Source of the DNA: Gracilaria gracilis
Taxonomy: Eukaryota > Rhodophyta > Florideophyceae > Gracilariales > Gracilariaceae
Assembly (NCBI GenBank): GCA_030374805.1
Contig: JARGSG010000081.1
Coordinates: 62,001 to 126,000, forward strand
Direction of reading: 5' to 3'
DNA: 64,000 nucleotides
Shown here: in pieces, positions 52,788 through 63,060 of the stretch
How the letters are laid out: every line of letters begins with the position of its first letter
Numbering within the stretch: position 1 is the stretch's first letter
Program-made: the position numbers and the translations under genes
The notes under the pieces: generated by a model
Databases searched by the model: none
The model's input: the letters and a program-made list of their open reading frames with translations, nothing else
Told to the model about the DNA's origin: nothing

Positions 52788-55700
52788 TTACCCATCATTC
52801 GGCATGTCCTCTCCTTTGCGGTTCCAGTAGCTTACCCTGAAATGGTGTGGTATGGCTGAGGGCGGCTCAGCAGTGTCACCATCGGCGCCCCAGCCATACC
52901 AACGTACGGTGTACTTTAGACCATCTGGGGTACGGCGGTGACCTACAAGGCGTTCCACTGGGAACTCATTAGAGACCTGGGCTGGTATCGTTTCACCACT
53001 TTGGTTTAGATGAGCATCGGTACCACTAGGGGTAGGTGTTTCCTCTGAAGGAGCAACCGTAATCCCCGCAGGTGGTACGTAGTCTGGGTCGTCACCCTGT
53101 GCGTCATCATTAACCTCGATGGGTGTCCCGTCTTCCCGGGGCTGAGTCCTCAGGGCAACCGCTTGTGGGTCACGCGCGGATTCTCCGCGTTCCTTCCTGG
53201 ACTGAACCGTCTGAGGTGCAACCGTGATTCGGTCAATAGAGATTGTATTCTCTACACCATCTTGGTTCACCGTTACCGTGTGGTCGGTCGACCGAACTAC
53301 CTTGAAAGGTCCCGATGATTTCGGAAGAAGCTTAGAATTGATATCTCTATCAATAGCTTCATCATCAGCTTCATCACCCGGTCGTGGTTTAGCTCCTTTC
53401 GGAGGGTGGTCAATAAAGACATATTGACCCGGCGTAGCCGTTACCACTAGGGTTACCTTACGGTCGTAGTCCTCCTTGTACCGCTTCTGGGATGCTGTGA
53501 GCTTGCTCTCAGCATACTTGAGAGCACGTCTCAACCTCAAAAGGGTATTCCGTTTGACCTGTGACGGTGTGAGCGCTCCGGCGGCTTCTTGTCCTAATGG
53601 GTCCCCTTCAACAACAATACCTGGTGGGTGTCTTGACAGTATTAGATCGAACGGCGTAGTTTGCGTCGCTCGATGAACCTGAAGGTTATATGCATATGTC
53701 AAGGGCTGCACGAGCTCGTCCCAACCAGTTTGGTGTTCTTCCGTATAATGTCGCAGCCGAGATACCAGTGTTCGGTTAAAGCGCTCCACTTGCCCATTCG
53801 TTTGCGGATGGTAGGCAGTGGTGAAGTAGTGCTTAATACCTAAGAGGTTACAAACAGCTTCAAAGAACTTCGAAGCTAAGTTCGAACCATTGTCGGTAAG
53901 TAGATAAAGCGGTGCACCATACGGGTAGATCCAATTGTTCAAGAACGCCACCGCGAGGGTCGTCGATTTCGTGTCCTTCAATGGTATCGCTCGCGTGAGC
54001 TTCGAGAACCTGTCGGTGATTACGATGATGTACTGATATCCCCTTGTGGTTTTTGGTAATGGACCCAGAAGGTCTATTGCGACAAACTCGAGAGGACCCG
54101 CTGCAGGGAATAACTTCAAGTATTTCCTGTGCTTCCGGAGACCTCCACGGGTACGTACGCAAGATTCACATTGACCTAAAAAGGTATATATATCATTAGC
54201 CATATGAGGCCAGTAGTACCCTTGCCTCAAGGTGTAGTACATTCTCGTACCTCCAGGGTGTCCTGATAGCCTTGGGTAGTGGGCTAGGTACAGCACCCGA
54301 GGGCGCAGCACCTTGGGCACTACCTTCTGAAGGGAACCATCAATAGGAGCTCGCCTCACCAGGAAACCATTTCGGTCGACGTCAAAGTTCGAGTCTTTCA
54401 TACCTACTTGGTCCATGAGAGAGCGGCAATAAACATCGTTTGCTTGCTCTCTCAGGAATTCCTCGGGGGTAATTGGCATGACGTCTGTTTCCTCGAGGGC
54501 GAGTATTTCCCGAGCGATGGCATCACTAAACCACGTATCCTCTTCGGGTAGAGTCCAGTAACCTTCTAAGGTATCACCATCAGGGTTGGTAGAGATGGTA
54601 AAGCATGGGATATCATCCTCTACCGGCTCGGTGTCCAAACCATCTGTGGTAATGCGAGACATCGCGTCTGCGACATTGTGCTTGATACCTGGACGGTACT
54701 GTACGTCATACTCGAACTCTGAAAGTCGTAACCGCCATCGGGCAAGTCTGCCTGATGCGTCGGCCAGACCCAGTATCCACCGTAGGGCATCATGGTCGGT
54801 TCGAAGCGTGAACCTTTCACCATATAGGTAGGGACGGAGCATCAACATGCTCCAGACTACTGGCAGACATTCCTTTTCGGTTGTTGTGTAGTTCTTTTCT
54901 GCAGCGTGCAAAGCACGGCTCCAGTACCCTATAGGTAGTTTGTCGCCGTTTTCTTGCTCCTGCATAAGACAACAACCAATTTGGGCGTCCGAAGCGTCAG
55001 TATCCAACGTGTATCGTAAACCAGCTTTGGGTAATGCCAAGATGGGAGGTGTCAAGAGCGCATGTTTCAGCGCCTCGAACGCATCCATTTCCTTATTGGT
55101 AAGACATTCAAACCTTGTAGGTTGACCTTTCAGCAGCTTCCTGTTGAGGGGAGCCGCTATCTTAACAAATCCCTTGATAAACCGGCGGTACACATTGCAC
55201 AAACCTATAAAGGATCGGATTTCCGTCTGGGACGTGGGTGGCTTCGCCTCCTGCACGGCCCGGATATTCCGCGGCGTCACTTCTAACCTCCCAGGGCTGA
55301 TGATATGACCAAGGTATTCTACCTCTTTGGTGAAGAATTCGCACTTGCGGAGCTTCAACGTTACTCCAGATTCCCTCAAAAGGTTCAAAACTTCCCTAAC
55401 ATGGTGGAAATGTTCCTCTACCGTTCTGGAATATATGATTACATCGTCGATGTATACCAGAGCGGTTCTCCACTTCACCTTCGAAAGGATTATATCTAAC
55501 GCCCTCTGAAAGGTAGCCGGGGCATTTCGCAACCCAAAGGGCATACGCGTAAAACGGAATAACCCAGCGTGGCAAGTAAACGTAGTTTCGTCCTTGTCTT
55601 CTTCCCTGATAGGTACCTGCCAATAACCACAATTGGCATCGAGCGTAGTAAAGATCTTGGCGTTGCCCAACGAATCTATACACTCGTCCATTCTAGGTAT

Positions 55701-55943
55701 TGGGTACGAATCCCTAATGGTCATACTATTCAGTCTTCTGTAGTCCACACAGAACCGCATACGGGTATCATTCTTCTTTGTGACGAGAACCACAGGGCTG
55801 GCCCAGTCTGCATTTGCTGGTTCTATGACACCTTCACGGAGCATTCTCTCGACCTCATTGAGCTCAACCTCCCGGGCTTTTGGACCTGCACGGTAAGGCT
55901 GCTGGTAAATGGGTTTCCAGCCAGGCACCATATCAATACGGTG
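52788..55943 (-). CDS. Gypsy-B pol: RT, RNase H, integrase, chromodomain
   Basis: About 1050 codons, beginning directly after the UAG that closes the protease frame (HRIDMVPGWKPIYQQPYR is the usual RT entry). Reverse transcriptase: LVTKKNDTRMRFCVDYRRLN, TTLDANCGYWQ, LVYIDDVIIYS. RNase H: TLDTDASDAQIG, TEKECL, TDHDAL. Integrase: zinc finger H...H...CESC, core FVAIDLLGPLP, LLTDNGSNLAS and YHPQTNGQVERFNR (D-D-E). The C-terminus has a chromodomain-like block (VERLVGHRRTPDGLKYTVRW, then EPPSAIPHHF), which in chromoviruses steers integration to marked chromatin. RT before integrase defines Ty3/Gypsy. Uninterrupted. Confidence 0.95.
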   Translation of the reverse strand, partial: HRIDMVPGWKPIYQQPYRAGPKAREVELNEVERMLREGVIEPANADWASPVVLVTKKNDTRMRFCVDYRRLNSMTIRDSYPIPRMDECIDSLGNAKIFTTLDANCGYWQVPIREEDKDETTFTCHAGLFRFTRMPFGLRNAPATFQRALDIILSKVKWRTALVYIDDVIIYSRTVEEHFHHVREVLNLLRESGVTLKLRKCEFFTKEVEYLGHIISPGRLEVTPRNIRAVQEAKPPTSQTEIRSFIGLCNVYRRFIKGFVKIAAPLNRKLLKGQPTRFECLTNKEMDAFEALKHALLTPPILALPKAGLRYTLDTDASDAQIGCCLMQEQENGDKLPIGYWSRALHAAEKNYTTTEKECLPVVWSMLMLRPYLYGERFTLRTDHDALRWILGLADASGRLARWRLRLSEFEYDVQYRPGIKHNVADAMSRITTDGLDTEPVEDDIPCFTISTNPDGDTLEGYWTLPEEDTWFSDAIAREILALEETDVMPITPEEFLREQANDVYCRSLMDQVGMKDSNFDVDRNGFLVRRAPIDGSLQKVVPKVLRPRVLYLAHYPRLSGHPGGTRMYYTLRQGYYWPHMANDIYTFLGQCESCVRTRGGLRKHRKYLKLFPAAGPLEFVAIDLLGPLPKTTRGYQYIIVITDRFSKLTRAIPLKDTKSTTLAVAFLNNWIYPYGAPLYLLTDNGSNLASKFFEAVCNLLGIKHYFTTAYHPQTNGQVERFNRTLVSRLRHYTEEHQTGWDELVQPLTYAYNLQVHRATQTTPFDLILSRHPPGIVVEGDPLGQEAAGALTPSQVKRNTLLRLRRALKYAESKLTASQKRYKEDYDRKVTLVVTATPGQYVFIDHPPKGAKPRPGDEADDEAIDRDINSKLLPKSSGPFKVVRSTDHTVTVNQDGVENTISIDRITVAPQTVQSRKERGESARDPQAVALRTQPREDGTPIEVNDDAQGDDPDYVPPAGITVAPSEETPTPSGTDAHLNQSGETIPAQVSNEFPVERLVGHRRTPDGLKYTVRWYGWGADGDTAEPPSAIPHHFRVSYWNRKGEDMPNDG

Positions 55944-57044
55944 CTATGTAGCCTCAATTTGGCCCAACCGGCCCGACCACATGGGTTCAAATTCTTCTAA
56001 GAGACTGAGGATCCGGTCTCGGAGAGCCTGGTTCTCCGCACCGATCTGGACTTCCTCTCTCCAATTCCGCACTGGGTCCAGTTCCATAGTCTTTTCCTGA
56101 TCCCTAACCTTAAAGGTACTGGCGATCTTCTGTTCCATTTTGGTATTTGTCGATAACGGGGGCGCATATGCAGGGTATGGCGCATCCGTTCCTCCCCCTT
56201 CCTTAGAGGTGGCGACCTCGCGCAACACATGAGGTGAGACCGTAAAAACCCCTTTTGGTGCCGGCAGTGCGATTCCAAAAGTGGTATTCTTGGGTAACTT
56301 AACAATGTGATTGCTAAAGTTACTCAAGTACACCTTGAAGGCTTGGTTAGGGATGTTGTCGATAATCCCGTTTGCCATCAAGGCGAGATGTCTTTCTGCC
56401 AACCTAGGATGGTTCTGTAGCATTACCAATCCTGGAACTGCGCATGAGACATTCACTACCATTTGGGTCATAGCCGGAATTGAAACCAATTTGGTGAGCC
56501 GTATCTTGTTTGAAACCGTTTCGGTGGGTATATTGAACCTCGGCTTCTTACGCCAACCATTTTTGGTCTGCGTATTACCCAGTATGGCAATACGACCACC
56601 TTGACGGAGAGCGACCGTTCGGGACCCTGGCAAAATTGCCTTGACATGTTTGTCAATAAAGTTGGTCCCGAGGATACAGTCTGTCGCCAAACGATCCACC
56701 ACAAAGAAATTGAGCTTCACCTTCAAGGTTCCAAGTTGTACCACAGTGGTTAACATTCCTCTAAGGTGCAGTGGGCGCTCATTAGCGTCCACCAGCGGGT
56801 TGATAGTCGGGGCAGGCCGAATGTTCCGCAAGACCGCATCGGGTATGACGCGAGCGTTTAGGACATTTGGACCGGCGCCGGTATCGAGTACACACGCAAC
56901 GGGGACCTGTAGGTAATTGAGAAAGCTTACTGAAGCATTAACTTTATAGTTATTGTACTTCATTAGACACACCACATTGGGTATATCTGATTCTTCTTTT
57001 TCCACCATTAAGGTTTCCCGTTCCGGTATCGACGGGCCTTCCAA
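55944..57044 (-). CDS. Gypsy-B protease region
   Basis: About 366 codons, in the same frame as pol and separated from it only by a UAG at 55944-55946. Retropepsin-type aspartic protease: active site ACVLDTGAGPNVL, a flap region, and the second conserved block DCILGTNFIDKH. The frame overlaps the end of gag by a few codons in the -1 phase, so it may be reached by -1 frameshifting. No ATG sits at its 5' end (first Met at 57008). Confidence 0.85.
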   Translation of the reverse strand: MEGPSIPERETLMVEKEESDIPNVVCLMKYNNYKVNASVSFLNYLQVPVACVLDTGAGPNVLNARVIPDAVLRNIRPAPTINPLVDANERPLHLRGMLTTVVQLGTLKVKLNFFVVDRLATDCILGTNFIDKHVKAILPGSRTVALRQGGRIAILGNTQTKNGWRKKPRFNIPTETVSNKIRLTKLVSIPAMTQMVVNVSCAVPGLVMLQNHPRLAERHLALMANGIIDNIPNQAFKVYLSNFSNHIVKLPKNTTFGIALPAPKGVFTVSPHVLREVATSKEGGGTDAPYPAYAPPLSTNTKMEQKIASTFKVRDQEKTMELDPVRNWREEVQIGAENQALRDRILSLLEEFEPMWSGRLGQIEAT

Positions 57045-57064
57045 TTCACGGTTAGGGGTGGCCC

Positions 57065-59236
57065 CTACGCTAACCGTTCGGTGTTTTCCTGCTCCTCCTG
57101 AGCGGGACTGTCCTTCTCCAAGATTGGTGTTTCCTCGACGAGATGAACCTGAGATGGTGATGGTTGAGCTTGTACCCTCTTTCCAGATCCATATAGGTTA
57201 CGGTGGTTTTCCTGCCTGGCACTGATCAGATGTTCGCGCACCCCTGGGGGTATTTTGTCACATCTGTTCGCCAGATGGTCTGGCGACAAACAGAGCCAGC
57301 AAACCAATCCACCTGTCTGGGGATCACGCATTGCCATAGAGGTAGGTCGGGTAACCGGATTGGTCGGTGCTGTAGCATATGAAGATGCTTGCGAACCACC
57401 CGTTGAGGTTTGTTGAGTGCTCGCCGCACTTGGTGGCGACCTTACCGAAGCTGGTGGTACTGTCGACGACCAATTACCAATGGAGGTGGCTCGTGACTGA
57501 GCCTGCGGCGCAGTCACGAGATGAACTGCCATTCCTGTTGGTACGCGAATGAGCGAATCTCCCTCTGAGGTAGTGCTTTCTTCTAGCTCCAATACTGACC
57601 GTTTCGGTTTATCCTTTGAGGTATGGGACGCCGACGGCTTCTTTCCATGACGGAGAGTGTCGCCTAGTCCCTGGGCATAACGGGCAAGCCCATTATAGTC
57701 CACCTTAGGGTTGTTCGCCAGGTAATTGCGTACCTGCGAACGGATCGCTTTGTCAACATTGTCGGCAAAGAGCGACTTCAACCTACTAGTGGTAAAGACA
57801 TTACCGCATCGGGTGGCCAGATTCCAAAGGCCCAACGAGAATTCCATTTCGGTTTGGCTAGAGCGTTGGCGATATGCCTGCACCTCAGCGTAACCTTCCT
57901 GGATAACCTCATCGGTAGCGTAAGTTTCCAACATGAAATTAACCACTTCTGGGTACGTCTCTAGCATCTCTGTCCCCTCTTCATCAACTGCCAGGGTGTT
58001 TCCACGAAGCCTGCCTTGCAGCAAGTGGTAAGATTGACCTTTAAGGTAAAACTGAAATAACCACATGGCAGCACCTTCGGAAAAACCATTTTGGTCACAT
58101 GCAATCTTGAACTTCTGCAGAAACTCAATTACCGCAATGGGATCATCACCTGTGAAGGTCGTATCACCCATCTGGAAGCTGAGCTTCTTATGGTGCTTGG
58201 TGATCTTCTGCGCAACCTCTTGGGTGTAAGCAGAGGATCGGTTTCTCAACCGATATGACCTATAATCAACCGCTTTGGTGAACATATCGTTCAGCGGCTG
58301 ACGCACCTCTAGGAATGTATCGGTGTCCGAATCCGAGTCGGACGACTCGTACCGTTTCTTCTTACCTTTCCGGTTTCTCTTTGACGACTTCTTCGCCAAC
58401 CTGTTCGGTTTCTTCTTGCGTCTACCTTTACGGTCATCATCCGACGATGAACCAGTATCGGTATCGGAGCTCGAGGAATCGGGGTCAGAGTCGTAGCCGC
58501 GATTCTTTCCCTTTTTCCTCCTTCTTTCTTTACCCTTGCGGTTTCTTCTTCGTCGCCCCTCATCTGGGTCAGACGAATCGTCCTCAGGTCCACCAGTCTT
58601 GGTGTCCTTTCGAACGTTACCTCCAATGGGTGGCAAGTACACGTCTCGAGGGCTCATCTCTATATGGCCCTCTTGACCTTGCCTTAAACCTTGTAGGTAC
58701 GCACTATCGGCCGGAATTGGCTTGATTGGTGCGGAAGAACCGGGAGGGATCCCTTGTGGTATGCGAGTAACCACATTCACCCCAGGGGTTTTGGCTTCCG
58801 CCATTCCTTCAGAAACCCAAAGGTCTTGAACCACTCGGTAGATATGCTCCCGGGCACCCGTTAAGAGGTATGTTTCAACCAATTTAGGTATGCGTTGAGA
58901 GAGCTCGTGCACGGCTCGATCAACCACCAAGCGGGTAACGGCGTCCATGTCCATTGAGGTCATAGCTTCATTAACCGTAGCGGTAAAAAGAGCTTTCGCT
59001 CGATCTTCCAATTGGGGCCAAAGGTCCTCAACCGTTGTCGGCAAATCCTTGTTAGGTTCAGGAGCCAACGGTGGCTGAGTGCCCGTATCCTTTGAGGTTC
59101 CGGCCCGAGGTTGCCGAAGCAACTCCTCGGGATTACCCAGAATGGGTTTAGCGGCTGACGCCGCAGCAGAACCCTTGTGGCTAGGTGGCGCGCTAGAGCC
59201 ACGAGTAATCCTTTTAGGTCTTTCCTTAGTGACCAA
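57065..59236 (-). CDS. Gypsy-B gag
   Basis: Open frame of about 723 codons. The central region has a very basic, serine/aspartate-rich stretch (KGKERRRKKGKNRGYDSD; KKKRYESSDSDSDTDTF), then a retrotransposon gag-like capsid (IEFLQKFKIACDQNGFSEGA; WLFQFYLKGQSY). A single zinc knuckle of form CWLCLSPDHLANRC lies near the C-terminus. No ATG occurs in the first 91 codons (first Met at 58963), so translation starts at a non-AUG codon, after a splice, or internally. Confidence 0.85.
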   Translation of the reverse strand: MVTKERPKRITRGSSAPPSHKGSAAASAAKPILGNPEELLRQPRAGTSKDTGTQPPLAPEPNKDLPTTVEDLWPQLEDRAKALFTATVNEAMTSMDMDAVTRLVVDRAVHELSQRIPKLVETYLLTGAREHIYRVVQDLWVSEGMAEAKTPGVNVVTRIPQGIPPGSSAPIKPIPADSAYLQGLRQGQEGHIEMSPRDVYLPPIGGNVRKDTKTGGPEDDSSDPDEGRRRRNRKGKERRRKKGKNRGYDSDPDSSSSDTDTGSSSDDDRKGRRKKKPNRLAKKSSKRNRKGKKKRYESSDSDSDTDTFLEVRQPLNDMFTKAVDYRSYRLRNRSSAYTQEVAQKITKHHKKLSFQMGDTTFTGDDPIAVIEFLQKFKIACDQNGFSEGAAMWLFQFYLKGQSYHLLQGRLRGNTLAVDEEGTEMLETYPEVVNFMLETYATDEVIQEGYAEVQAYRQRSSQTEMEFSLGLWNLATRCGNVFTTSRLKSLFADNVDKAIRSQVRNYLANNPKVDYNGLARYAQGLGDTLRHGKKPSASHTSKDKPKRSVLELEESTTSEGDSLIRVPTGMAVHLVTAPQAQSRATSIGNWSSTVPPASVRSPPSAASTQQTSTGGSQASSYATAPTNPVTRPTSMAMRDPQTGGLVCWLCLSPDHLANRCDKIPPGVREHLISARQENHRNLYGSGKRVQAQPSPSQVHLVEETPILEKDSPAQEEQENTERLA

Positions 59237-59358
59237 TAGTGGTATCCAATTGCTTCGCGAGTATTCCTACGAAACCAAATAGGTGTGTGAACTTCCAGAA
59301 TCCTTTCGAATGTCTTCTGTTCACCAGTAAAGGTACGACAAAAACCAAGAAACTTCTA

Positions 59359-59371
59359 GGTCGGGAGACCA
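59359..59371 (-). other. Gypsy-B primer-binding site
   Basis: TGGTCTCCCGACC on the element's strand, 3 bases after the 5' LTR; complementary to a tRNA 3' end reading GGTCGGGAGACCA. tRNA identity not assigned. Confidence 0.6.
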
Positions 59372-59374
59372 AAA

Positions 59375-59882
59375 TGTCGTACAAATACCGATAAGGTGTG
59401 GGGTCCGCCTGGTAGAGGGAGCGCGCGAGGGCTCAACCTAAAGGGGAAAAACACACAACCAATATGGTAGTAGGGCACCTGAAACCCGCAGGGGCAAACG
59501 GCGGGGCAACTAGTCTAGACCGTGTAGGTGTACGGTAGTAGACGTCGACGCGCGGTAAAACCTGAATAGTAATAGAGTAGCAAGTGACCAAGATGGTATA
59601 GTTACTGCCCTAGTGGTGCCTGACTTTACAATACCCGAGGAGGAAGGCGAGGTGCACCACAATATATACAAGGTGCACCGACGCCGATCTCCCCTGCGTG
59701 CATGACGTCATCGGCTGTGCCCATGACCTACTGTCATGGGCCAGCAATGCTAAACTATCCTAGACTATAAATTAGAAATTAGAAATTATAAAATACAGAA
59801 TACCAATTGGGTACAGTGCAGCCAGCAAGGCGCACCAGTAGGCCCACGTGGCACCAACCCATTGAGGTCTCATTGTACTACA
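59375..59882 (-). repeat. Gypsy-B 5' LTR
   Basis: 508 bp, partner of 48378-48881. Confidence 0.92.
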
Positions 59883-62800
59883 AAAGCAGATCAGCGTTCT
59901 TAATCTGCTTTATCATTTTGTTCATTCTTTTCCCATCTTTTATGGTAAACTTTTCTGCAGTAAGTTGTGCACATTTGTTCACATAAAAGGAAATGTGTGG
60001 GTAGGAATAAACGAGCCAAGCTAATTGTGCTCTCTTGGAACGAAACTCTGTGTAGCTTCCTGAGTCATTGAGCGGGAGTAGCCTGTTCAAAAAGTCCTTC
60101 TGGTGAATTACATAACTTCCATTTCCAGTTTCCACTTGCGTTCCAGCGAACTTGAAACTATCCATTTCCCTTTCCCGGGATTCAAAACGTTCCAATGTTT
60201 TCTCACTAATGTGGAGAAATTCTCTGTCCCCAGTGATGGTTGAATCGTCGACGTAGGATCCAAGTAGTCCAATTAAGGCGTCGTGTTTGCGTCTGTAAAA
60301 CGCGGAAATGTCTCCTTTCATTGGGTTCATTTGGAGATCGTTACGGATGTGATCCATGATGGTTACATTCCAGTAATCACTAGCGTCTGGTAAACCGTAG
60401 AGAGGTTTAATTAATTGAAGCATAGTTCCTTCGGATAAATTCATTTCCTTAGGAGGTTTCAAGTATACTTCTCTTGCTAGGTTCTGACTGCTTTGTATGT
60501 ACGCCTGAGTGACGTCATGGCTCCATACCTTCCAACCGAAAATCGCTGCGATCGATAGGATAAGGCGAACCGTACTATGCCTTACTGTGGTGGCATTATG
60601 TACTAAATAATTCTGATCCTTGTCAGAAAAACCTTGTGCTACGAGTCGAGCTTTTAATAGTTCATCAGGGGTACCAGGATTCTTAATTGAATAAACGAAT
60701 CGGGATCCAATGATATTGGCGTCGGTTGGTACTTCAGATTTACTAATTTCTTTCCAAGTTCCTCGTTTCACTAATCCTTCAGTTTCCTTTTTCTTGGCTT
60801 TCAAGAATCCAGGATAGTCTTTACGGGGGTCGTTTGGTTTCAGAACTTCGGTTATAAATGTGTTGAATTGAGAGAAGCAATAATTGAGTAAATGCTCCAT
60901 GTTATTCGGCACTGATTTGGTCTTCTCTAATTGGTCATTAGAGTTTTCGTTTACGTGTGGCTTAGCTTGATGAACGCTATGTTGTACTTCGCCATTCTCT
61001 TTCTGAACGAAAATCTGCTTGCCTTCAATACGGGTGACTTTGAAGGGTCCTGTCCAGTTTGGGGAAACGTTTTCTCGAAAGATGAGTACCATGTCACCCG
61101 GAGTGTAGTCATGGTGAACTGCTTCTGGTAGACGTGAGTCCAGGGCAGTTTTCAAACGTAGTTCATTTGAAATGATTTCCATTTCTGAACGAGCGGTTAA
61201 CAGAGCTTGCATGCGCTCTTCCTGGTCTGGCAGTTGAGTGTGAATGCCTGGAAAACGGGGGAGAACTCCAAATACGAGAAGGGATGGGACGAGGCCTTCA
61301 GGGTTCATGGTATCGTTCATAGCTTTGACAGCTGTAGCGAGAATGAGATCATCGTTGTCAATATCTGCATCGTATTTAATTTTGTTAAAGATACGACGTA
61401 GGGGTGCGTGATAACGTTCACCGGCACCGATTGAGTTATGGCTTTCCACGCCAGAAAGGCGAAAGTCAATTCCAAATTCATCCAGTTTGTCTTTCCACTT
61501 CGGGGAAGTGAAAACAGATCCTTGATCACAACGGATCGAGTCCGGGTATCCAGTGTAAACCTGAGCCCAACAGTTGAGAAAAGTATTCCAGATATCATCC
61601 AGTGATTGTCCTTCGAGGAATCGAGCGGCACCGAAGTGTGTGTGAATATCAACTACATGTAACACGGCCTTCTTATTAATTGTAAATAAGTCTATAGCTA
61701 GGTCCTGGTTGAAGATTACACCATGTGGAAATGAAACACGAAAGCGCTGTGGTTTTGGAGTGAAACGTTGACACGTCTGACAAGCTTTGCTAATGGAAGT
61801 AAGCAGTTCTCTTGTCTCTTTGTTTGCTTCTTCTGGTTTAGCTCGTTTAAGGAGATTGAAGAGCTTTTCCACTGATGGATGATAGAAGTGAAGATGCAAA
61901 CGACGTAATTCATTTTTGCTGAATAACGTTTGGAATTCATTCATCTCGAGATAAATGTGTCCTAATTTACGTGTCAAAGGCATTTCCCATCCATTCTTGC
62001 ACACCAACAGGTTGTCGACGTTATTGACGTAGATCTTTTCTCGATCAAGGAAGTCTAGGCCAAGTAGAAATGGGATATCACAATCAATAACGTCGACCGT
62101 TAGCTTTATGATGCGTCCTTGCGGTGCGAAAATTCGGATGGGGATCTGGGCAATGCTGTTGAAAATGTTGTCTCCCAAACGGAACAGAATGTTGCTTTTG
62201 CTTTTCTTCATTTCGATACCGTACTTGGTGCAATATGCTTTAGCTTGCTTATGACCAATGACAGAGCGTTGTGCGCCAATATCGAGACATCCACCATTAA
62301 ATTCCTCATTACAAGAGAATTCCAACTCGTCCTTTGATACCAAAAAGCACGTAAATTTGCGTTTCAAATATCTTCGAAGTTTATGTGCTGTACCTTTTGG
62401 AACACTGTGAAGTTTGCGTTTCAGTGCGTCTTTGCGAGTTTGGCCAAAGTCCAAAGGTGAGGTGGAGTTGTTGATGTCAAATTGCGTGTAGCAAGTCTTG
62501 AAAGGATCGGGCTGTTCGTCAATGATTTCGTCGGAGTCAGAATCTCCTTCGTCATTAGCCTGTAAGGCATCATCGGGCACATCTTTTGTTTCGAAGAATG
62601 TGTTCGGGTCTTCAAAATCTGATTCATCCTCACTACCATCCTGGGTTTGGGTGCAAAGCTCGTACAGTACGTGTTTGAGGGCTTTGTTCTGTGAGTTGAA
62701 TTTACCAGAACGTTGAAGATGTTGTACCTTACGGGAGGCGACTGTGGCGAGATCCTGGGGGTTCTTACAATTTCTGATTACGTGACCTTCTTCACCACAT

Positions 62801-63060
62801 CCAAAGCAAATTACATTCTTGCGGAAGCGATTGTTGTTTCGATAGTTCTTTCGATTATGCTTGTATCGACCGTAACGAGCGGGAGGGCCAGAATTGTAAT
62901 TTGTGTCGAACAGTTTGGACTTGGATGAGGAACCAAATGGGTTGGTTTCTTTTCGAGCTATCTTCTCTTCATTCTCACGTTGGATGGCACATTCCAATTG
63001 GGTGTAGAATTCTTGGAAGTTAAGCTGTTCAGTGTCCAAACGTGCAATGGGAAGTGTGGC
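59883..63060 (-). pseudogene. Copia-C gag-pol, main part
   Basis: About 1060 codons, opened by a UAG at 61-63 of the 63000 block (63061-63063) and closed artificially by Gypsy-B. In order: end of gag with CCHC knuckle (CFGCGEEGHVIRNC); protease-like block with CLDIGAQRSVIG (D-I-G-A where D-S/T-G-A is usual); integrase zinc region (HLHFYHPSVEKL...CQTC) and core (DLAIDLFTIN, RCDQGSVF, NSIGAGERYH); reverse transcriptase (WSHDVTQAYIQSSQ; LLGSYVDDSTITGD). The order integrase-RT marks Ty1/copia, and the sequence differs widely from Copia-A, so it belongs to another lineage. Confidence 0.88.

Larger units (their letters stand above)
48378..59882 (-). mobile_element. Gypsy-B, chromovirus with antisense ORF
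   Basis: 11.5-kb LTR retrotransposon on the minus strand. LTRs are 59375-59882 (5', 508 bp) and 48378-48881 (3', 504 bp), TGT...ACA, with about five substitutions and one 4-bp indel between them. The 5-bp target duplication is AAAGC (48373-48377 and 59883-59887). Order on the minus strand: 5' LTR, primer site, gag, protease, RT/RNase H/integrase/chromodomain, about 3.9 kb with a long antisense ORF, purine tract, 3' LTR. Roughly 1% LTR divergence implies a fairly young insertion, later than Copia-C. Confidence 0.93.

Noticed and set aside
55944..57044. Separate protease gene
   Set aside because: Same frame as pol, split only by one UAG, with continuous homology.
57065..57100. Slippery heptamer for gag/pro -1 frameshift
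   Set aside because: No perfect X-XXY-YYZ seen; GGAAAAC is only a partial match.
48378..59882. ACC-N-GGT dyads as papillomavirus E2 sites
   Set aside because: The E2 site is ACC-N6-GGT, but spacing here centres on N5 and the context is a retrotransposon in an alga-like genome.
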